Both the position numbers and the translations under genes were made by a program. A model generated the notes under the pieces. That model searched no databases. It saw only the letters and a program-made list of their open reading frames with translations, and was not told where the DNA came from. DNA of 64,000 nt, taken from positions 1 to 64,000 of the forward strand of contig NZ_JAMBPQ010000027.1 in assembly GCF_024206495.1 (NCBI RefSeq). The letters run 5' to 3'. The DNA comes from Paraburkholderia sp. CNPSo 3272 (GTDB taxonomy: Bacteria; Pseudomonadota; Gammaproteobacteria; Burkholderiales; Burkholderiaceae). How positions within the stretch are numbered: the first letter of the stretch is position 1; each line of letters starts with the position of its first letter. Positions 9,073 through 17,747 of the stretch are shown one piece after another.

Positions 9073-9924
9073 CTAGCCGTAACGATAGACCCCGCGCGCA
9101 GTCTTCCGACCCAGACGTCCTGCGGCCACCAGTTCACGAAGCAGCGGGCACGCGCGGTACTTCGAATCGCCGAAGTCATGGTAAAAAACGTCCATGACCG
9201 AAAGCACCACATCGAGTCCAACGAGATCGGCAAGCGCCAGCGGCCCGATCGGCTGATTCGCTCCGAGACGCATGCCGGTATCGATATCCTCGGCTGGCGC
9301 GACGCCTTCCGCGAGCAGGAAGAAAGCCTCGTTGATCATCGGCACGAGAATGCGGTTGACCACGAAGCCCGGCGAGTTGCGCACGCTGATCGGCGACTTG
9401 CCGAGCCGCACCGTCAACTCGTGGACTGCCTCCGCTGCGGCGCTACCGGTTTCGAGGCCCCGGATGATTTCGACGAGCGGCATCAACGGCACCGGATTGA
9501 AGAAGTGCATGCCGACGAGGCGCGACGGGTCGGCAAGCGCGGCGCCAAGCGTGGTGATCGAGATTGAAGACGTATTGGAAGCCAGAATGGCGTCGGGACG
9601 CGCGACTGCTTCAACCTGCTTCAAAATGCGCAGCTTCAGTTCGAGGTTTTCGGTGGCTGCTTCGATGATCAGCCCAGCAGCACCGAGGCGCTGATAATCG
9701 GTGCACGTCTCGATGCGGGCAAGCGCGGCCTCGCTCGCCGCCGCGTCCAGCTTGTCTTTCGCGATGAGCCGATCGAGGCTTCCCTTAAGCGCGGTAAGAC
9801 CTTTGTCGAGCGCGGCTTCGCTGACGTCGACCACAATCACGCGCACGCCAGCGAGCGCGGCGACCTGCGCGATGCCGGAACCCATCGTCCCGGCGCCCAC
9901 GATTCCCAATGTTTCGATTTGCAT
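9073..9924 (-). CDS. 3-hydroxyacyl-CoA (3-hydroxybutyryl-CoA) dehydrogenase
   Basis: 283 residues, the size of single-function short-chain 3-hydroxyacyl-CoA dehydrogenases. It oxidises 3-hydroxyacyl-CoA to 3-ketoacyl-CoA with NAD. The N-terminal Rossmann fold begins LGIVGAGTMGSGIAQVAALA; NTSSISITTL, GMHFFNPVPLMPLVEII (with the catalytic His) and NSPGFVVNRILVPMINEA are the family signatures. The ATG at 9924 is chosen because the dinucleotide motif must sit near the N-terminus. It lies 34 bp after the thiolase stop on the same strand; together they would run the last two steps of a short-chain beta-oxidation or the reverse. Confidence 0.92.
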   Translation of the reverse strand: MQIETLGIVGAGTMGSGIAQVAALAGVRVIVVDVSEAALDKGLTALKGSLDRLIAKDKLDAAASEAALARIETCTDYQRLGAAGLIIEAATENLELKLRILKQVEAVARPDAILASNTSSISITTLGAALADPSRLVGMHFFNPVPLMPLVEIIRGLETGSAAAEAVHELTVRLGKSPISVRNSPGFVVNRILVPMINEAFFLLAEGVAPAEDIDTGMRLGANQPIGPLALADLVGLDVVLSVMDVFYHDFGDSKYRACPLLRELVAAGRLGRKTARGVYRYG

Positions 9925-9958
9925 GGCTTTATTTGGCGCGCCCGAAGGCGCACTCAAC

Positions 9959-11146
9959 TCACTGCACGTTTTCGAAAATGGCGGCGATCCCCTGCCCGCC
10001 GCCAATGCACATCGTGACGAGCGCGTAGCGGCCACCAATGCGCTTGAGTTCGTGCAGCGCCTTCACGGCGATCAGTGCGCCGGTAGCGCCAATGGGATGG
10101 CCGAGCGAAATACCCGAGCCATTGGGGTTCACCTTTTCAGGATCCAGACCCAGCTCCTGCGTGACCGCGCATGCCTGGGCGGCAAAGGCCTCGTTCGATT
10201 CGATCACATCGAGGTCCGCGACGGACAGCCCCGCGCGCTGCAACGCAAGACGCGTAGCGGGCACCGGTCCGATGCCCATGTAAAGCGGATCGACGCCCGC
10301 GTGTGCATATGCGACGAGTTTCGCCATCGGCGCGAGGCCGCGCGCCTCGGCCGCTGCGCGCGACATCAGCAGGACGGCCGCGCCTGCGTCGTTGATGCCG
10401 GAAGCGTTGCCCGCCGTGACCGTACCGTTTTCTTTCGCGAATACGGGCTTGAGCTTCGCGAAGTCGTCGATCGTTGCATCGTGGCGCAAATGTTCGTCGG
10501 TGTCGAATACAGTCTCGCGCCCTTTCACGGTGCGTTTGACCGGCACGATCTGGCTGGTGAACCGGCCTTCAGCGATCGCTCGCGCTGCGCGGCGATGCGA
10601 CTCGAGCGCGAGATTGTCCTGACGCTCGCGCGTGATGCCGTAACGGCCCGCAACATTTTCGGCCGTCACGCCCATCGGCACGGCGTGGAAAGGATCATTG
10701 AGCGCGCCCAGCATCATGTCGATGAGGCGTGCGTCGCCCATACGCGCGCCGAAGCGCGCCTCGGCCGTAATGTACGGCGCGCGGCTCATGTTCTCGGCGC
10801 CAGCGCCGATCGCCACGTCAGCATCGCCGAGCAGAATGGTCTGCGCGGCGGAAACGATCGCCTGCAGGCCCGAACCGCACAGCCGGTTGACGTTGAACGC
10901 AGGCGTCGATTCGGGAATGCCGGCGTTGATCGCGGCGACGCGAGACAGGTAAAAATCCCGCGGCTCAGTGGCGATAACGTTGCCGAATACCACATGCCCC
11001 ACGTCCTTTGCCTCGACGTGGCTGCGCGCCAGCAGTTCGCGCACGACGATTGAACCGAGTTCGGTTGGCGGCACGTCTTTCAGGCTGCCGCCGAATTTGC
11101 CGATCGCGGTCCGCACACCGCCTACCACCACGACTTCCCTGCTCAT
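9959..11146 (-). CDS. Acetyl-CoA acetyltransferase (thiolase)
   Basis: 395 residues, full length for thiolases, which cleave 3-ketoacyl-CoA or condense two acetyl-CoA. The acyl-enzyme Cys90 sits in NRLCGSGLQA, the catalytic His in GHPIGATGA and the second Cys in CIGGGQG near the C-terminus. GAENMSRAPY and NEAFAAQ are also typical. The ATG at 11146 has gagga upstream. First gene of a two-gene operon with the dehydrogenase. Substrate chain length cannot be read from the sequence. Confidence 0.93.
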   Translation of the reverse strand: MSREVVVVGGVRTAIGKFGGSLKDVPPTELGSIVVRELLARSHVEAKDVGHVVFGNVIATEPRDFYLSRVAAINAGIPESTPAFNVNRLCGSGLQAIVSAAQTILLGDADVAIGAGAENMSRAPYITAEARFGARMGDARLIDMMLGALNDPFHAVPMGVTAENVAGRYGITRERQDNLALESHRRAARAIAEGRFTSQIVPVKRTVKGRETVFDTDEHLRHDATIDDFAKLKPVFAKENGTVTAGNASGINDAGAAVLLMSRAAAEARGLAPMAKLVAYAHAGVDPLYMGIGPVPATRLALQRAGLSVADLDVIESNEAFAAQACAVTQELGLDPEKVNPNGSGISLGHPIGATGALIAVKALHELKRIGGRYALVTMCIGGGQGIAAIFENVQ

Positions 11147-11361
11147 ATGGATTCCTCAGTTATCTGTCTGCCGCCTGTGAAGCGCCGACGCAGCCTGTTT
11201 CAACGCCTGGTCCCGCCCTGTTCAGGGAGTCCCCAGGGCGCACCGTGGCAATCGTAGCGCCAACCAGTTCCGGACAGACTGATCAAACCGGCCGACATAC
11301 TGACAAAACTGGCCATGTCATGCCCTCCACGCCGGCCAGACCGGGGGTTCCGATCGCCCCA

Positions 11362-11378
11362 GTTAAGGTTTCGTTAAG
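11362..11378 (+). promoter_or_regulatory. PmrA/BasR-like box
   Basis: gttaag-gtttc-gttaag, two identical hexamers with a 5-bp spacer, the layout of PmrA-type OmpR-family response-regulator sites. It lies 66 bp upstream of the PAP2 phosphatase ATG. A possible -10 (cataaa, 11388-11393) follows 9 bp after the second hexamer, the spacing expected for an activator site replacing the -35. Regulator identity is inferred. Confidence 0.5.
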
Positions 11379-11444
11379 GCGCCCGTGCATAAAATCGCGT
11401 CTGACAAACCGAAACCGCTTTCCAGCGGTGACGCAAGAACGGGC

Positions 11445-12068
11445 ATGAAAACCAAAGGGCCCTATGGATGCAGTCGAAACATTGAACGAACCATTTTTCT
11501 CGCACTCAATGCCACACCCGCAACGCCGCATTGGGTCATTGCTGCGGGCACGCTGATCGCAAACTATGCGATCTTGTCGGTCCCGGCCATGCTGGTGGCG
11601 CTGTGGCTGACAGGCTCGGACGAGCGCCGCGCGTTGGCCGTGCGCGCCTGCTTTGCCGGCTTGCTGGCCCTTGGCATCAACCAGCTGATCGGTCTGGCGT
11701 GGTATCACCCCCGCCCTTTCGTTAGCGCAACGGGCCATACGTTTCTCGCCCGTGCTCCCGATTCTTCGTTTCCTGGCGACCATGTGACGTTGCTTTCCGC
11801 AGTTTCGTTCACCTTCCGGTACGGCGGGAAGCGTGGAATCGGCTTGCTTGCCTTGATCGTCGATATCGCCGTTGGCTGGGCTCGCATATTTGTCGGGGTG
11901 CACTGGCCATTCGACATGATCGGCGCGGCGATCGTCGCGTTGCTGGCCTGCATGGCTGGCAGCCCGTTCTGGCGCATTGCGGGCATGGCGATGACCAGCG
12001 CGCTGATCGCGCTGTACAGGAAGCTTCTCGCTGTGCTTATTAGTCTGCGATGGTTGCGGCCGTATTGA
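11445..12068 (+). CDS. PAP2-family phosphatase (undecaprenyl-diphosphatase-like)
   Basis: 207-residue membrane protein with several hydrophobic helices and the three-part PAP2 active site: WYHPRPF, SSFPGDHVTL (the PSGH-like motif) and ARIFVGVHWPFDMIGA (Arg, His, Asp). BcrC/YbjG-type members dephosphorylate undecaprenyl diphosphate at the periplasmic face; related ones act on lipid A or phosphatidate. I start at the ATG at 11445; an upstream in-frame GTG (11385) would put the start before the predicted -10, which argues against it. A PmrA-like box upstream suggests control by a polymyxin/envelope-stress response. Single gene. Confidence 0.85.
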   Translation: MKTKGPYGCSRNIERTIFLALNATPATPHWVIAAGTLIANYAILSVPAMLVALWLTGSDERRALAVRACFAGLLALGINQLIGLAWYHPRPFVSATGHTFLARAPDSSFPGDHVTLLSAVSFTFRYGGKRGIGLLALIVDIAVGWARIFVGVHWPFDMIGAAIVALLACMAGSPFWRIAGMAMTSALIALYRKLLAVLISLRWLRPY

Positions 12069-12077
12069 GCCGCATCG

Positions 12078-12266
12078 TCAAGCGCTTCTCCATGCGGCTG
12101 CCACGCCAGGATTTCGAGGCTTCTCGACGACGTTGACGCGAACCGCCTGGAAAATGCGCGCTTCCGCATTCATGTAGGCGTTCCAGTCCCCCGCATCCAT
12201 TTCCTTGACAGTCATTTCGCGCGGCACATAGGTGTGCCAGACCGCGAGATCCGGCACGCACCTCAC
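12078..12266 (-). pseudogene. Short open frame, possible gene remnant
   Basis: About 62 codons reading VPDLAVWHTYVPREMTVKEM and then DAGDWNAYMNAEARIFQAVR. The composition (Trp, Tyr, balanced acidic and basic residues) looks like real protein rather than antisense shadow, and I have a weak impression of an alpha/beta-hydrolase N-terminal part, but no motif proves it. It has no full domain, and the downstream frames hold no continuation. Probably a leftover of a larger gene between the PAP2 and carbonic anhydrase genes. Confidence 0.35.
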
Positions 12267-12303
12267 AATAGCCGCGCGTCGCTTGTGAACTGACTTCGAA
12301 TTC

Positions 12304-13050
12304 TCACAGGAACGTTAGCTTGCCGTTTCGAATGTCATACATCGAGCCCGCTATTTTCACGTTCCCCTTATTTTCCAGATCGGACAGAATCGGACTTCCG
12401 CTGCGGATAGCGGCTATCGCACCCTGAACGTTCGATCGCGCGACAGCATCGACGAATTCAACATTTTTACTGGATCGCTCTCCTGAATATTTCGTCGCGG
12501 TGATCGCCGGCTGGATCTGCTGAAGCAAACCCGTCAAATTTCCCAACTGAACGTTGTCGATTGCGCCTTTTATCGCTCCGCAGGCGGTATGGCCCATCAC
12601 CAGAATCACTTTCGCACCCGCAACGGCACATGCGAACTCCATACTGCCGAGTATGTCCTGGTTGGCGACGTTTCCCGCGACTCTTGCATTGAAGGTGTCG
12701 CCGATTCCCATATCCAGAATGATTTCGGCCGGCGCGCGCGAGTCGATACAACTGAGGACGATTGCTGCGGGGTACTGGCCGCTGGCGCTCGCTCTCTTCT
12801 GCGCGAGAAAGTCCTGCTTTTTCATTTTGCCGGTACGAAACCGTTCGTTGCCGGCTTTCATCATTTCGATAATCTGATCGGGTGTCAGCGCATTGCGCTG
12901 TGATTCGGACAACGCCGCCGCCTGGATATCGCCCGTCGTGAACTGCGCGCCGGCAACGAGCGTCGCCACGCTTATGCCAGCCTTGATCCACCTGCGCCTT
13001 CCGCCATCCGCCGGGTCGTCGGGAACTTCAATCGCCGTGTTTGCAGACAT
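12304..13050 (-). CDS. Beta-class carbonic anhydrase with export signal
   Basis: 248 residues. Zinc ligands of beta carbonic anhydrases are all present: Cys101 and Asp103 in CIDSRAPAE, His154 and Cys157 in GHTACGAIKG; the Asp/Arg pair of the active site is in DSR. It interconverts CO2 and bicarbonate. Residues 15-45 hold GGRRRWIKAGISVATLVAG, a twin-Arg-like motif followed by a hydrophobic stretch, so a periplasmic, possibly Tat-exported enzyme is likely; this is unusual among beta enzymes but known in proteobacteria. agga lies upstream of the ATG at 13050. No operon partners. Confidence 0.9.
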   Translation of the reverse strand: MSANTAIEVPDDPADGGRRRWIKAGISVATLVAGAQFTTGDIQAAALSESQRNALTPDQIIEMMKAGNERFRTGKMKKQDFLAQKRASASGQYPAAIVLSCIDSRAPAEIILDMGIGDTFNARVAGNVANQDILGSMEFACAVAGAKVILVMGHTACGAIKGAIDNVQLGNLTGLLQQIQPAITATKYSGERSSKNVEFVDAVARSNVQGAIAAIRSGSPILSDLENKGNVKIAGSMYDIRNGKLTFL

Positions 13051-13385
13051 TGGAATCTCCTATCTGACGGAGGTCGAACCTTGACTCGGAGAAAGATCTT
13101 CATCGACGTTCGCTAACGACCTCAGATCAGCGTGAAGGAAATGGGAAGATGGTCAGACGGAGTATAGGCTGCGCGAGAAATCGTGATAGCTGGCTGAGCC
13201 GCCGTCATGAGGATTGAACCGTCTGCTGGCATTCGACTTCGGAGGCGGCTACGCGACACCAGCGTGCCTGTGCCACCACTTGCGGAAGCATCTCGCTTTT
13301 TTTGCCGAGAATCCATACCAACTTGCAGCTATGAAGATAATCTTTCTTATCACTAGACGCCTATTTCTGCGCTAAACTTCACTAC
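13051..13385. other. Intergenic region before the recombinase gene
   Basis: No complete gene. A minus-strand open frame (13122-13316) ends in TPSDHLPISFTLI, which resembles the SDH-x-P-I end of endonuclease/exonuclease/phosphatase-family proteins, so it may be a C-terminal remnant; the evidence is only those residues. The 60 bp just before 13386 are AT-rich (gataatctttcttatcacta) and probably hold the recombinase promoter. Confidence 0.35.
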
Positions 13386-15092
13386 ATGAAAACGCGTCAC
13401 ACGCCCCTTCCCGCACCCGCTTGCGCCGAGCCACCCGGATTCCCGGACGCCGACGAACTCGCCATGCTCCGCGCCTGGTATGCGGGCCTCGCCGTGCGGC
13501 CCGCCGTCGAGCGTTATCTCCCCGCGGCGCTCGGCGACGGAAAGTCGGCGCGGGGCGTGCTGGGGCGCATCCGGCGCAGGCTCGTCGCCCTGGCGCGCGC
13601 GGCGCATCGCGACGATCTGGTGGCGCTGTTCGAACATCCGGTGGAGGAACGCGAGCGGCACGCCAAGGCTGTCGCGCAGGCAATCGACAGCCTGCGCAAC
13701 GCGCGCCCGCCCGAGCCCCAGATCGCCGACGACATCGCACAGTGGTTCACGCCGCGCGCCGTGCGGGTGCTGTACGCGCACGGCATCACCACGCTCGCCG
13801 ACCTCACCGTGCGTATCCCGCGCCGCCGCCAGTGGTGGAAGGCGGTGCCGGGACTCGGTGTGGCAAGCGCCCGCGCGATCGAGGCGTTCTTTGCGGCCTG
13901 GCCTGCACTCACGGAAAAGGCGCGCGCTCTCATCCTGGCGAGCCAGCGCAGCGACATCGCACCGTGGGAGTCCCTCAAGCTGCCGCACGAAGTCGACGGC
14001 TCAGAAGGCACCTTTCGCGCACCGCGCGCGACCTGCACGCTGGACGCGTCGAACGACTATGAAGCTATCAAGACCTGGCTCGCGCTGCACGAGTCGCCCG
14101 CCACGCAGCGTACTTACCGGAAGGAAGCCGAACGCCTGATCCTTTGGGCGATCGTCGAGCGCGGCCGCGCGCTCTCATCGCTCTCGACCGAAGACGCCAT
14201 CGCCTACCGCGCGTTCCTGCGCCATCCGTCTCCGCGCGGACGCTGGGTCGGCCCCGTGCGGGCACGCACGTCGCCGGACTGGCGGCCGTTCAACGGCAGC
14301 CTCTCGGCACGCTCGGTGGCGCATGCGCTTTCGATCCTCGGCGCGCTGTTCCGCTGGCTCATCGAGCAGCGCTACGTGCTCGCCAATCCGTTTTCCGGTG
14401 TTAAAGTGCGCGGCGCGAGCGCTGCGCAGGCGCTAGACACCTCGCACGCATTCAGCGAAGGGGAATGGGCGCTGGTGCGCACGATCGCAGACGGCCTCGA
14501 GTGGTCGTACGGCTGGTCAGCGCCGGCGGCACAGCGGCTGCGCTTCCTGCTGGATTTCGGCTATGCGACCGGTCTGCGCGCGAGCGAACTGGTTGGAGCC
14601 ACGCTCGGCCACGTCGAGACGGATGCACGCGGCGATCACTGGCTGCGCGTGACGGGCAAGGGAAAGAAGCTTGCGCGCGTCGCCTTGCCGCCGCTCGCGT
14701 GGGAGGCGCTCGCGCACTATCTGGCCGAACGCGACTTGCCTGTCGTGCCCGTGCGCTGGAATCCGGCGACTCCGGTCATCGGCAGTCTCGAGGCCGACAG
14801 CGACGCCGCGATCAGCAGCGTGCGTTTGTGGGGGGTGCTCCGGCGCTTCTTCCTGCTCGCCGCCGACGCCATCGAGGCCGATCATGCGCCGCTTGCGGGA
14901 AAGCTGCGCCGCGCGAGTCCGCACTGGATGCGCCACACGCACGCCACGCACGCGCTCGGGCGCGGCGCGGAACTCACCACGGTGCGCGACAACCTGCGGC
15001 ACGCTTCCGTTTCGACCACGTCGATCTATCTGCATAGCGACGAAGTCAAGCGCGCGCGGCAGATCGCGGACGCATTTGGCAAAGCGAAGTGA
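13386..15092 (+). CDS. Tyrosine recombinase/integrase with N-terminal DUF3701-type domain
   Basis: 568 residues. The N-terminal ~200 residues resemble the DUF3701-type extension seen on Burkholderiales integrases (helix-hairpin-like GVASARAIEAFFAAW). A SAM-like core-binding region follows (about 220-340), then the catalytic domain. Active-site residues are all present: Arg about 397 in ATGLRASELVG, Lys in TGKGKKLAR, His-x-x-Arg about 513-516 in HWMRHTHATHAL, His in LRHASVSTTS and the nucleophile Tyr about 548 in SIYLHSDEVK. It looks active. No tRNA gene or att duplication is visible beside it. A degenerate copy of its last 22 codons lies 580 bp downstream (15675-15742). Confidence 0.9.
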   Translation: MKTRHTPLPAPACAEPPGFPDADELAMLRAWYAGLAVRPAVERYLPAALGDGKSARGVLGRIRRRLVALARAAHRDDLVALFEHPVEERERHAKAVAQAIDSLRNARPPEPQIADDIAQWFTPRAVRVLYAHGITTLADLTVRIPRRRQWWKAVPGLGVASARAIEAFFAAWPALTEKARALILASQRSDIAPWESLKLPHEVDGSEGTFRAPRATCTLDASNDYEAIKTWLALHESPATQRTYRKEAERLILWAIVERGRALSSLSTEDAIAYRAFLRHPSPRGRWVGPVRARTSPDWRPFNGSLSARSVAHALSILGALFRWLIEQRYVLANPFSGVKVRGASAAQALDTSHAFSEGEWALVRTIADGLEWSYGWSAPAAQRLRFLLDFGYATGLRASELVGATLGHVETDARGDHWLRVTGKGKKLARVALPPLAWEALAHYLAERDLPVVPVRWNPATPVIGSLEADSDAAISSVRLWGVLRRFFLLAADAIEADHAPLAGKLRRASPHWMRHTHATHALGRGAELTTVRDNLRHASVSTTSIYLHSDEVKRARQIADAFGKAK

Positions 15093-15316
15093 ATCCACGT
15101 TCACCAGATGGCTCACGCGGTCGTAACGGCGAAGGGCGGCGTCGCTGGTAAGCACCGCGCTGCGGTGAGAGCCGATCCCCTTCAGCTTCTTCGTCGAAGC
15201 GTTGCGTATCGGGAGTAGCCGGCCACTTCGGAGATTCGACGAAGTGCTCAATTTCGTCGACCATCCCAAAGCATTTTGTATTCACAGAGTTACCCAGCTT
15301 ACGTGGAGACCTCCCT

Positions 15317-15670
15317 GTGCGCAAGCAAAGCGGATTCGATGTCGCGATAGCGGATTCGCTGGAACGTGACAGGATCGTCTACTCGGGATTCAGTGCAGCA
15401 GCGGTCGTTGCCTCGAGCACACTGCGCGCACTTGATCGTGTCAGCGACCCGGCAGAAGTCCCCCCGGGCTATGACGCAGCCGTGGTCTGGGACGGGCTTG
15501 GAATCTTGCCATTTTCCCTGGTCGTGCACTTTCAATCAGACCATCCCGCGTCGGTCGCGGTCGGTGAGGAGGTCGCGTTCTACGAGCGCCACCAAATGCC
15601 ATATAGAACTTTGAGAGATGGCGAGGCTTTTGTAATAGACAGCATGCGCAGCGAGATCGTAGGCGCGTAA
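15317..15670 (+). pseudogene. Peptidase S51-like protein, C-terminal fragment
   Basis: About 117 codons resembling the C-terminal half of peptidase-E-like (S51, class I glutamine-amidotransferase-fold) proteins. VYSGFSAAAVVAS carries the nucleophile-type Ser elbow, followed by VVWDGLGILPFSLVVHFQSD and HQMPYRTLRDGEAFVID. Family members are about 200-230 residues; the N-terminal half is absent and the codons upstream of 15317 show no similarity, so it is a truncated gene, set between two recombinase 3' ends. Confidence 0.65.
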
Positions 15671-15674
15671 TGAG

Positions 15675-15742
15675 GCGATCTATCTGCACAGCGACGAGGT
15701 CAAACGCGCCGGGTGATCGCGGACGCGTTTGGCAAACAATAG
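15675..15742 (+). pseudogene. Terminal remnant of a second tyrosine recombinase
   Basis: Reads IYLHSDEVKRA and then, after a small deletion, IADAFGKQ. It matches the last 22 codons of the recombinase at 13386-15092 (atctatctgca-agcgacga-gtcaa), including the active-site Tyr, with several silent differences. The differences make it a diverged relative rather than a fresh duplication. Nothing else of the second gene remains. Confidence 0.7.
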
Positions 15743-15769
15743 TCAGCGTGTTGCACGCGAGTTTGCCTA

Positions 15770-16246
15770 TCAGCTGCTCGAGCCCATCGCCGACTGCTGA
15801 TAGTTTTCGAGGCCGATCTTGTCGATCAATCCGAGCTGGATTTCCAGCCAGTCGATGTGATCCTCGGTGTCGTCCAGGATCTCCACGAAAATCTCCCTCG
15901 ACACGAAGTCCCGCACGGATTCGCAGTACGCAATGGCTTCCTTGCACTGCGCCTGCGCCGTGCGTTCGAGCTTGAGGTCGCACTCGAGCACTTCGCGAAC
16001 GTCCTCGCCGATCAGAAGTTTGCTAAGGTCCTGCAGATTGGGCAGGCCGTCGAGCATGAGAATCCGTTCGATCAGTTTGTCGGCATGCTTCATCTCCTCG
16101 ATCGACTCGTCGTATTCATGTTTGCCGAGTCCTGCGAGACCCCAGTGTCCGTAAAGTCGTGCGTGCAAAAAGTACTGATTAATCGCCGTCAGCTCGTTCT
16201 TCAGCTCCGCATTGAGATATTCGATAACTTTCGGATCGGCTTGCAT
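15770..16246 (-). CDS. bfr: Bacterioferritin
   Basis: 158 residues, full length. A 24-subunit haem-containing iron store that oxidises Fe(II) and holds Fe(III). Diiron ligands are present at the standard numbers (Glu18, Glu51, His54, then Glu94, Glu127 and His130), and the haem ligand Met52 is in EEMKHAD. The ATG at 16246 follows ggaggga. Single gene. Confidence 0.95.
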   Translation of the reverse strand: MQADPKVIEYLNAELKNELTAINQYFLHARLYGHWGLAGLGKHEYDESIEEMKHADKLIERILMLDGLPNLQDLSKLLIGEDVREVLECDLKLERTAQAQCKEAIAYCESVRDFVSREIFVEILDDTEDHIDWLEIQLGLIDKIGLENYQQSAMGSSS

Positions 16247-16501
16247 GACTCCCTCCGGGGCGCTGTGTCGGGACGATTACAACGAGCATAGACAGTTGAC
16301 GCACGTAGCGCACGAAGGAATTCAGCGTGTTATCGGCTCGATTTACGCAGATGAATGACGCTTTAAACCGTCTGTCGCGCGTGTGTTGTTTGTGAACAAG
16401 ACGCGGCCAGCGAAAGCTTCCCGGCCTCCGATCGTGCCGGCGTATCGGGTATGATCGCCGCAGAATCGATCTATGTTTGTATTCGTTACGACCGAGTTCC
16501 A

Positions 16502-17737
16502 ATGAAAACCGATATGTCGATGTCTGTGCCGGAGCGTGCGGGCTCCGCGTTCGAAGTCCTGCGAGTCTTTCTGAAGCTGGGCCTGACGTCCTTTGGCGGT
16601 CCCATCGCCCATATCGGCTACTTCCGTCGCGAATTCGTCGAGCGGCGACGCTGGCTCGACGACGCAACCTTCACGGATCTGCTCGGCCTCTGCCAGTTTC
16701 TCCCGGGGCCCGCCAGTAGCCAGACCGGTTTTTCGATCGGTCTGCTGCGCGCCGGCTGGCGAGGCGGGCTGGCAGCCTGGTGCGGCTTCACGTTGCCATC
16801 CGTCGTACTTCTGATCGCCTTTGCCATCGTCGCGCCTGAACTCGGCGGCCCCGTGGGGAACGGGCTAATTCACGGACTGAAACTCGTCGCCGTTGCCGTC
16901 GTCGCGCAAGCTGTATGGGACATGGCGCGCCGCCTGTGCCCCGACCACCGCCGCGCCGGCATTGCACTCGTTGCGGTCGTGCTTCTCGCTGTCATGACGA
17001 CGGCGTATGCACAGTTGATCGTCATCGTGCTCGGCGCGGCGCTCGGTATCCTGCTGTGCCGATCCACGACTTCGGAAACCATCGCCGGCACGCGTCAGCA
17101 CACGCAGGAGTTTCGCGTGTCGCGTACCGCCGGTCTGGTCGCGCTCGTCCTCTTTTGCGCTCTGCTTTTCGGGCTTCCAGCGCTTGCCGCGTTCGACACG
17201 ACGCATACCGTCGGCGTGTTCGACGCCTTCTACCGCTCGGGCGCCCTCGTATTCGGCGGCGGTCACGTAGTGCTGCCGTTGCTGCAGCGCGAGACCGTGG
17301 CAACGGGCTGGGTCTCGCCGAACGACTTTCTTGCCGGCTATGGAGCCGCCCAAGCGGTGCCCGGCCCGCTCTTCACGTTCGCGGCTTTCCTTGGATGGAT
17401 CATGAGCGGCCCATCCAGTCATGCGCTGGGTGCCTTCGTGGCACTAGCAGGCATCTTTTTACCAGGCCTGCTTCTCGTGCTCGCCGCGCTGCCTTATTGG
17501 CAAGCGCTACGCGCCCATCCCTCCATGGCGGCCGTGCTGGCGGGCGTGAATTCAGCCGTGGTCGGGCTACTCGCCATGGCGCTCTATTCGCCGGTATGGA
17601 CGAGCGCCGTCCAGTCACGGATCGACTTTGCGGTCGCTGCCATCGGTTTCTTTTTGCTCACGCGCTGGAAGGTGCCGCCGCTCGTTGTCGTCGTGTTTTC
17701 GGCGGCGGCCGGCGTGGCCGAGATGCTTGTTCGTTGA
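16502..17737 (+). CDS. chrA: Chromate transporter, CHR family
   Basis: 411-residue inner-membrane protein with two homologous halves, each starting with a CHR signature: FLKLGLTSFGGPIAHIGYFR and GLCQFLPGPASSQTG in the first, YRSGALVFGGGHVVLPLL and GYGAAQAVPGPLFTFA in the second. Long CHR proteins expel chromate. I take the ATG at 16502; the open frame extends 17 codons upstream with no support. A ChrB regulator is not visible nearby. Some CHR proteins lack chromate resistance function. Confidence 0.9.
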   Translation: MKTDMSMSVPERAGSAFEVLRVFLKLGLTSFGGPIAHIGYFRREFVERRRWLDDATFTDLLGLCQFLPGPASSQTGFSIGLLRAGWRGGLAAWCGFTLPSVVLLIAFAIVAPELGGPVGNGLIHGLKLVAVAVVAQAVWDMARRLCPDHRRAGIALVAVVLLAVMTTAYAQLIVIVLGAALGILLCRSTTSETIAGTRQHTQEFRVSRTAGLVALVLFCALLFGLPALAAFDTTHTVGVFDAFYRSGALVFGGGHVVLPLLQRETVATGWVSPNDFLAGYGAAQAVPGPLFTFAAFLGWIMSGPSSHALGAFVALAGIFLPGLLLVLAALPYWQALRAHPSMAAVLAGVNSAVVGLLAMALYSPVWTSAVQSRIDFAVAAIGFFLLTRWKVPPLVVVVFSAAAGVAEMLVR

Positions 17738-17747
17738 GTGGCGAAAC

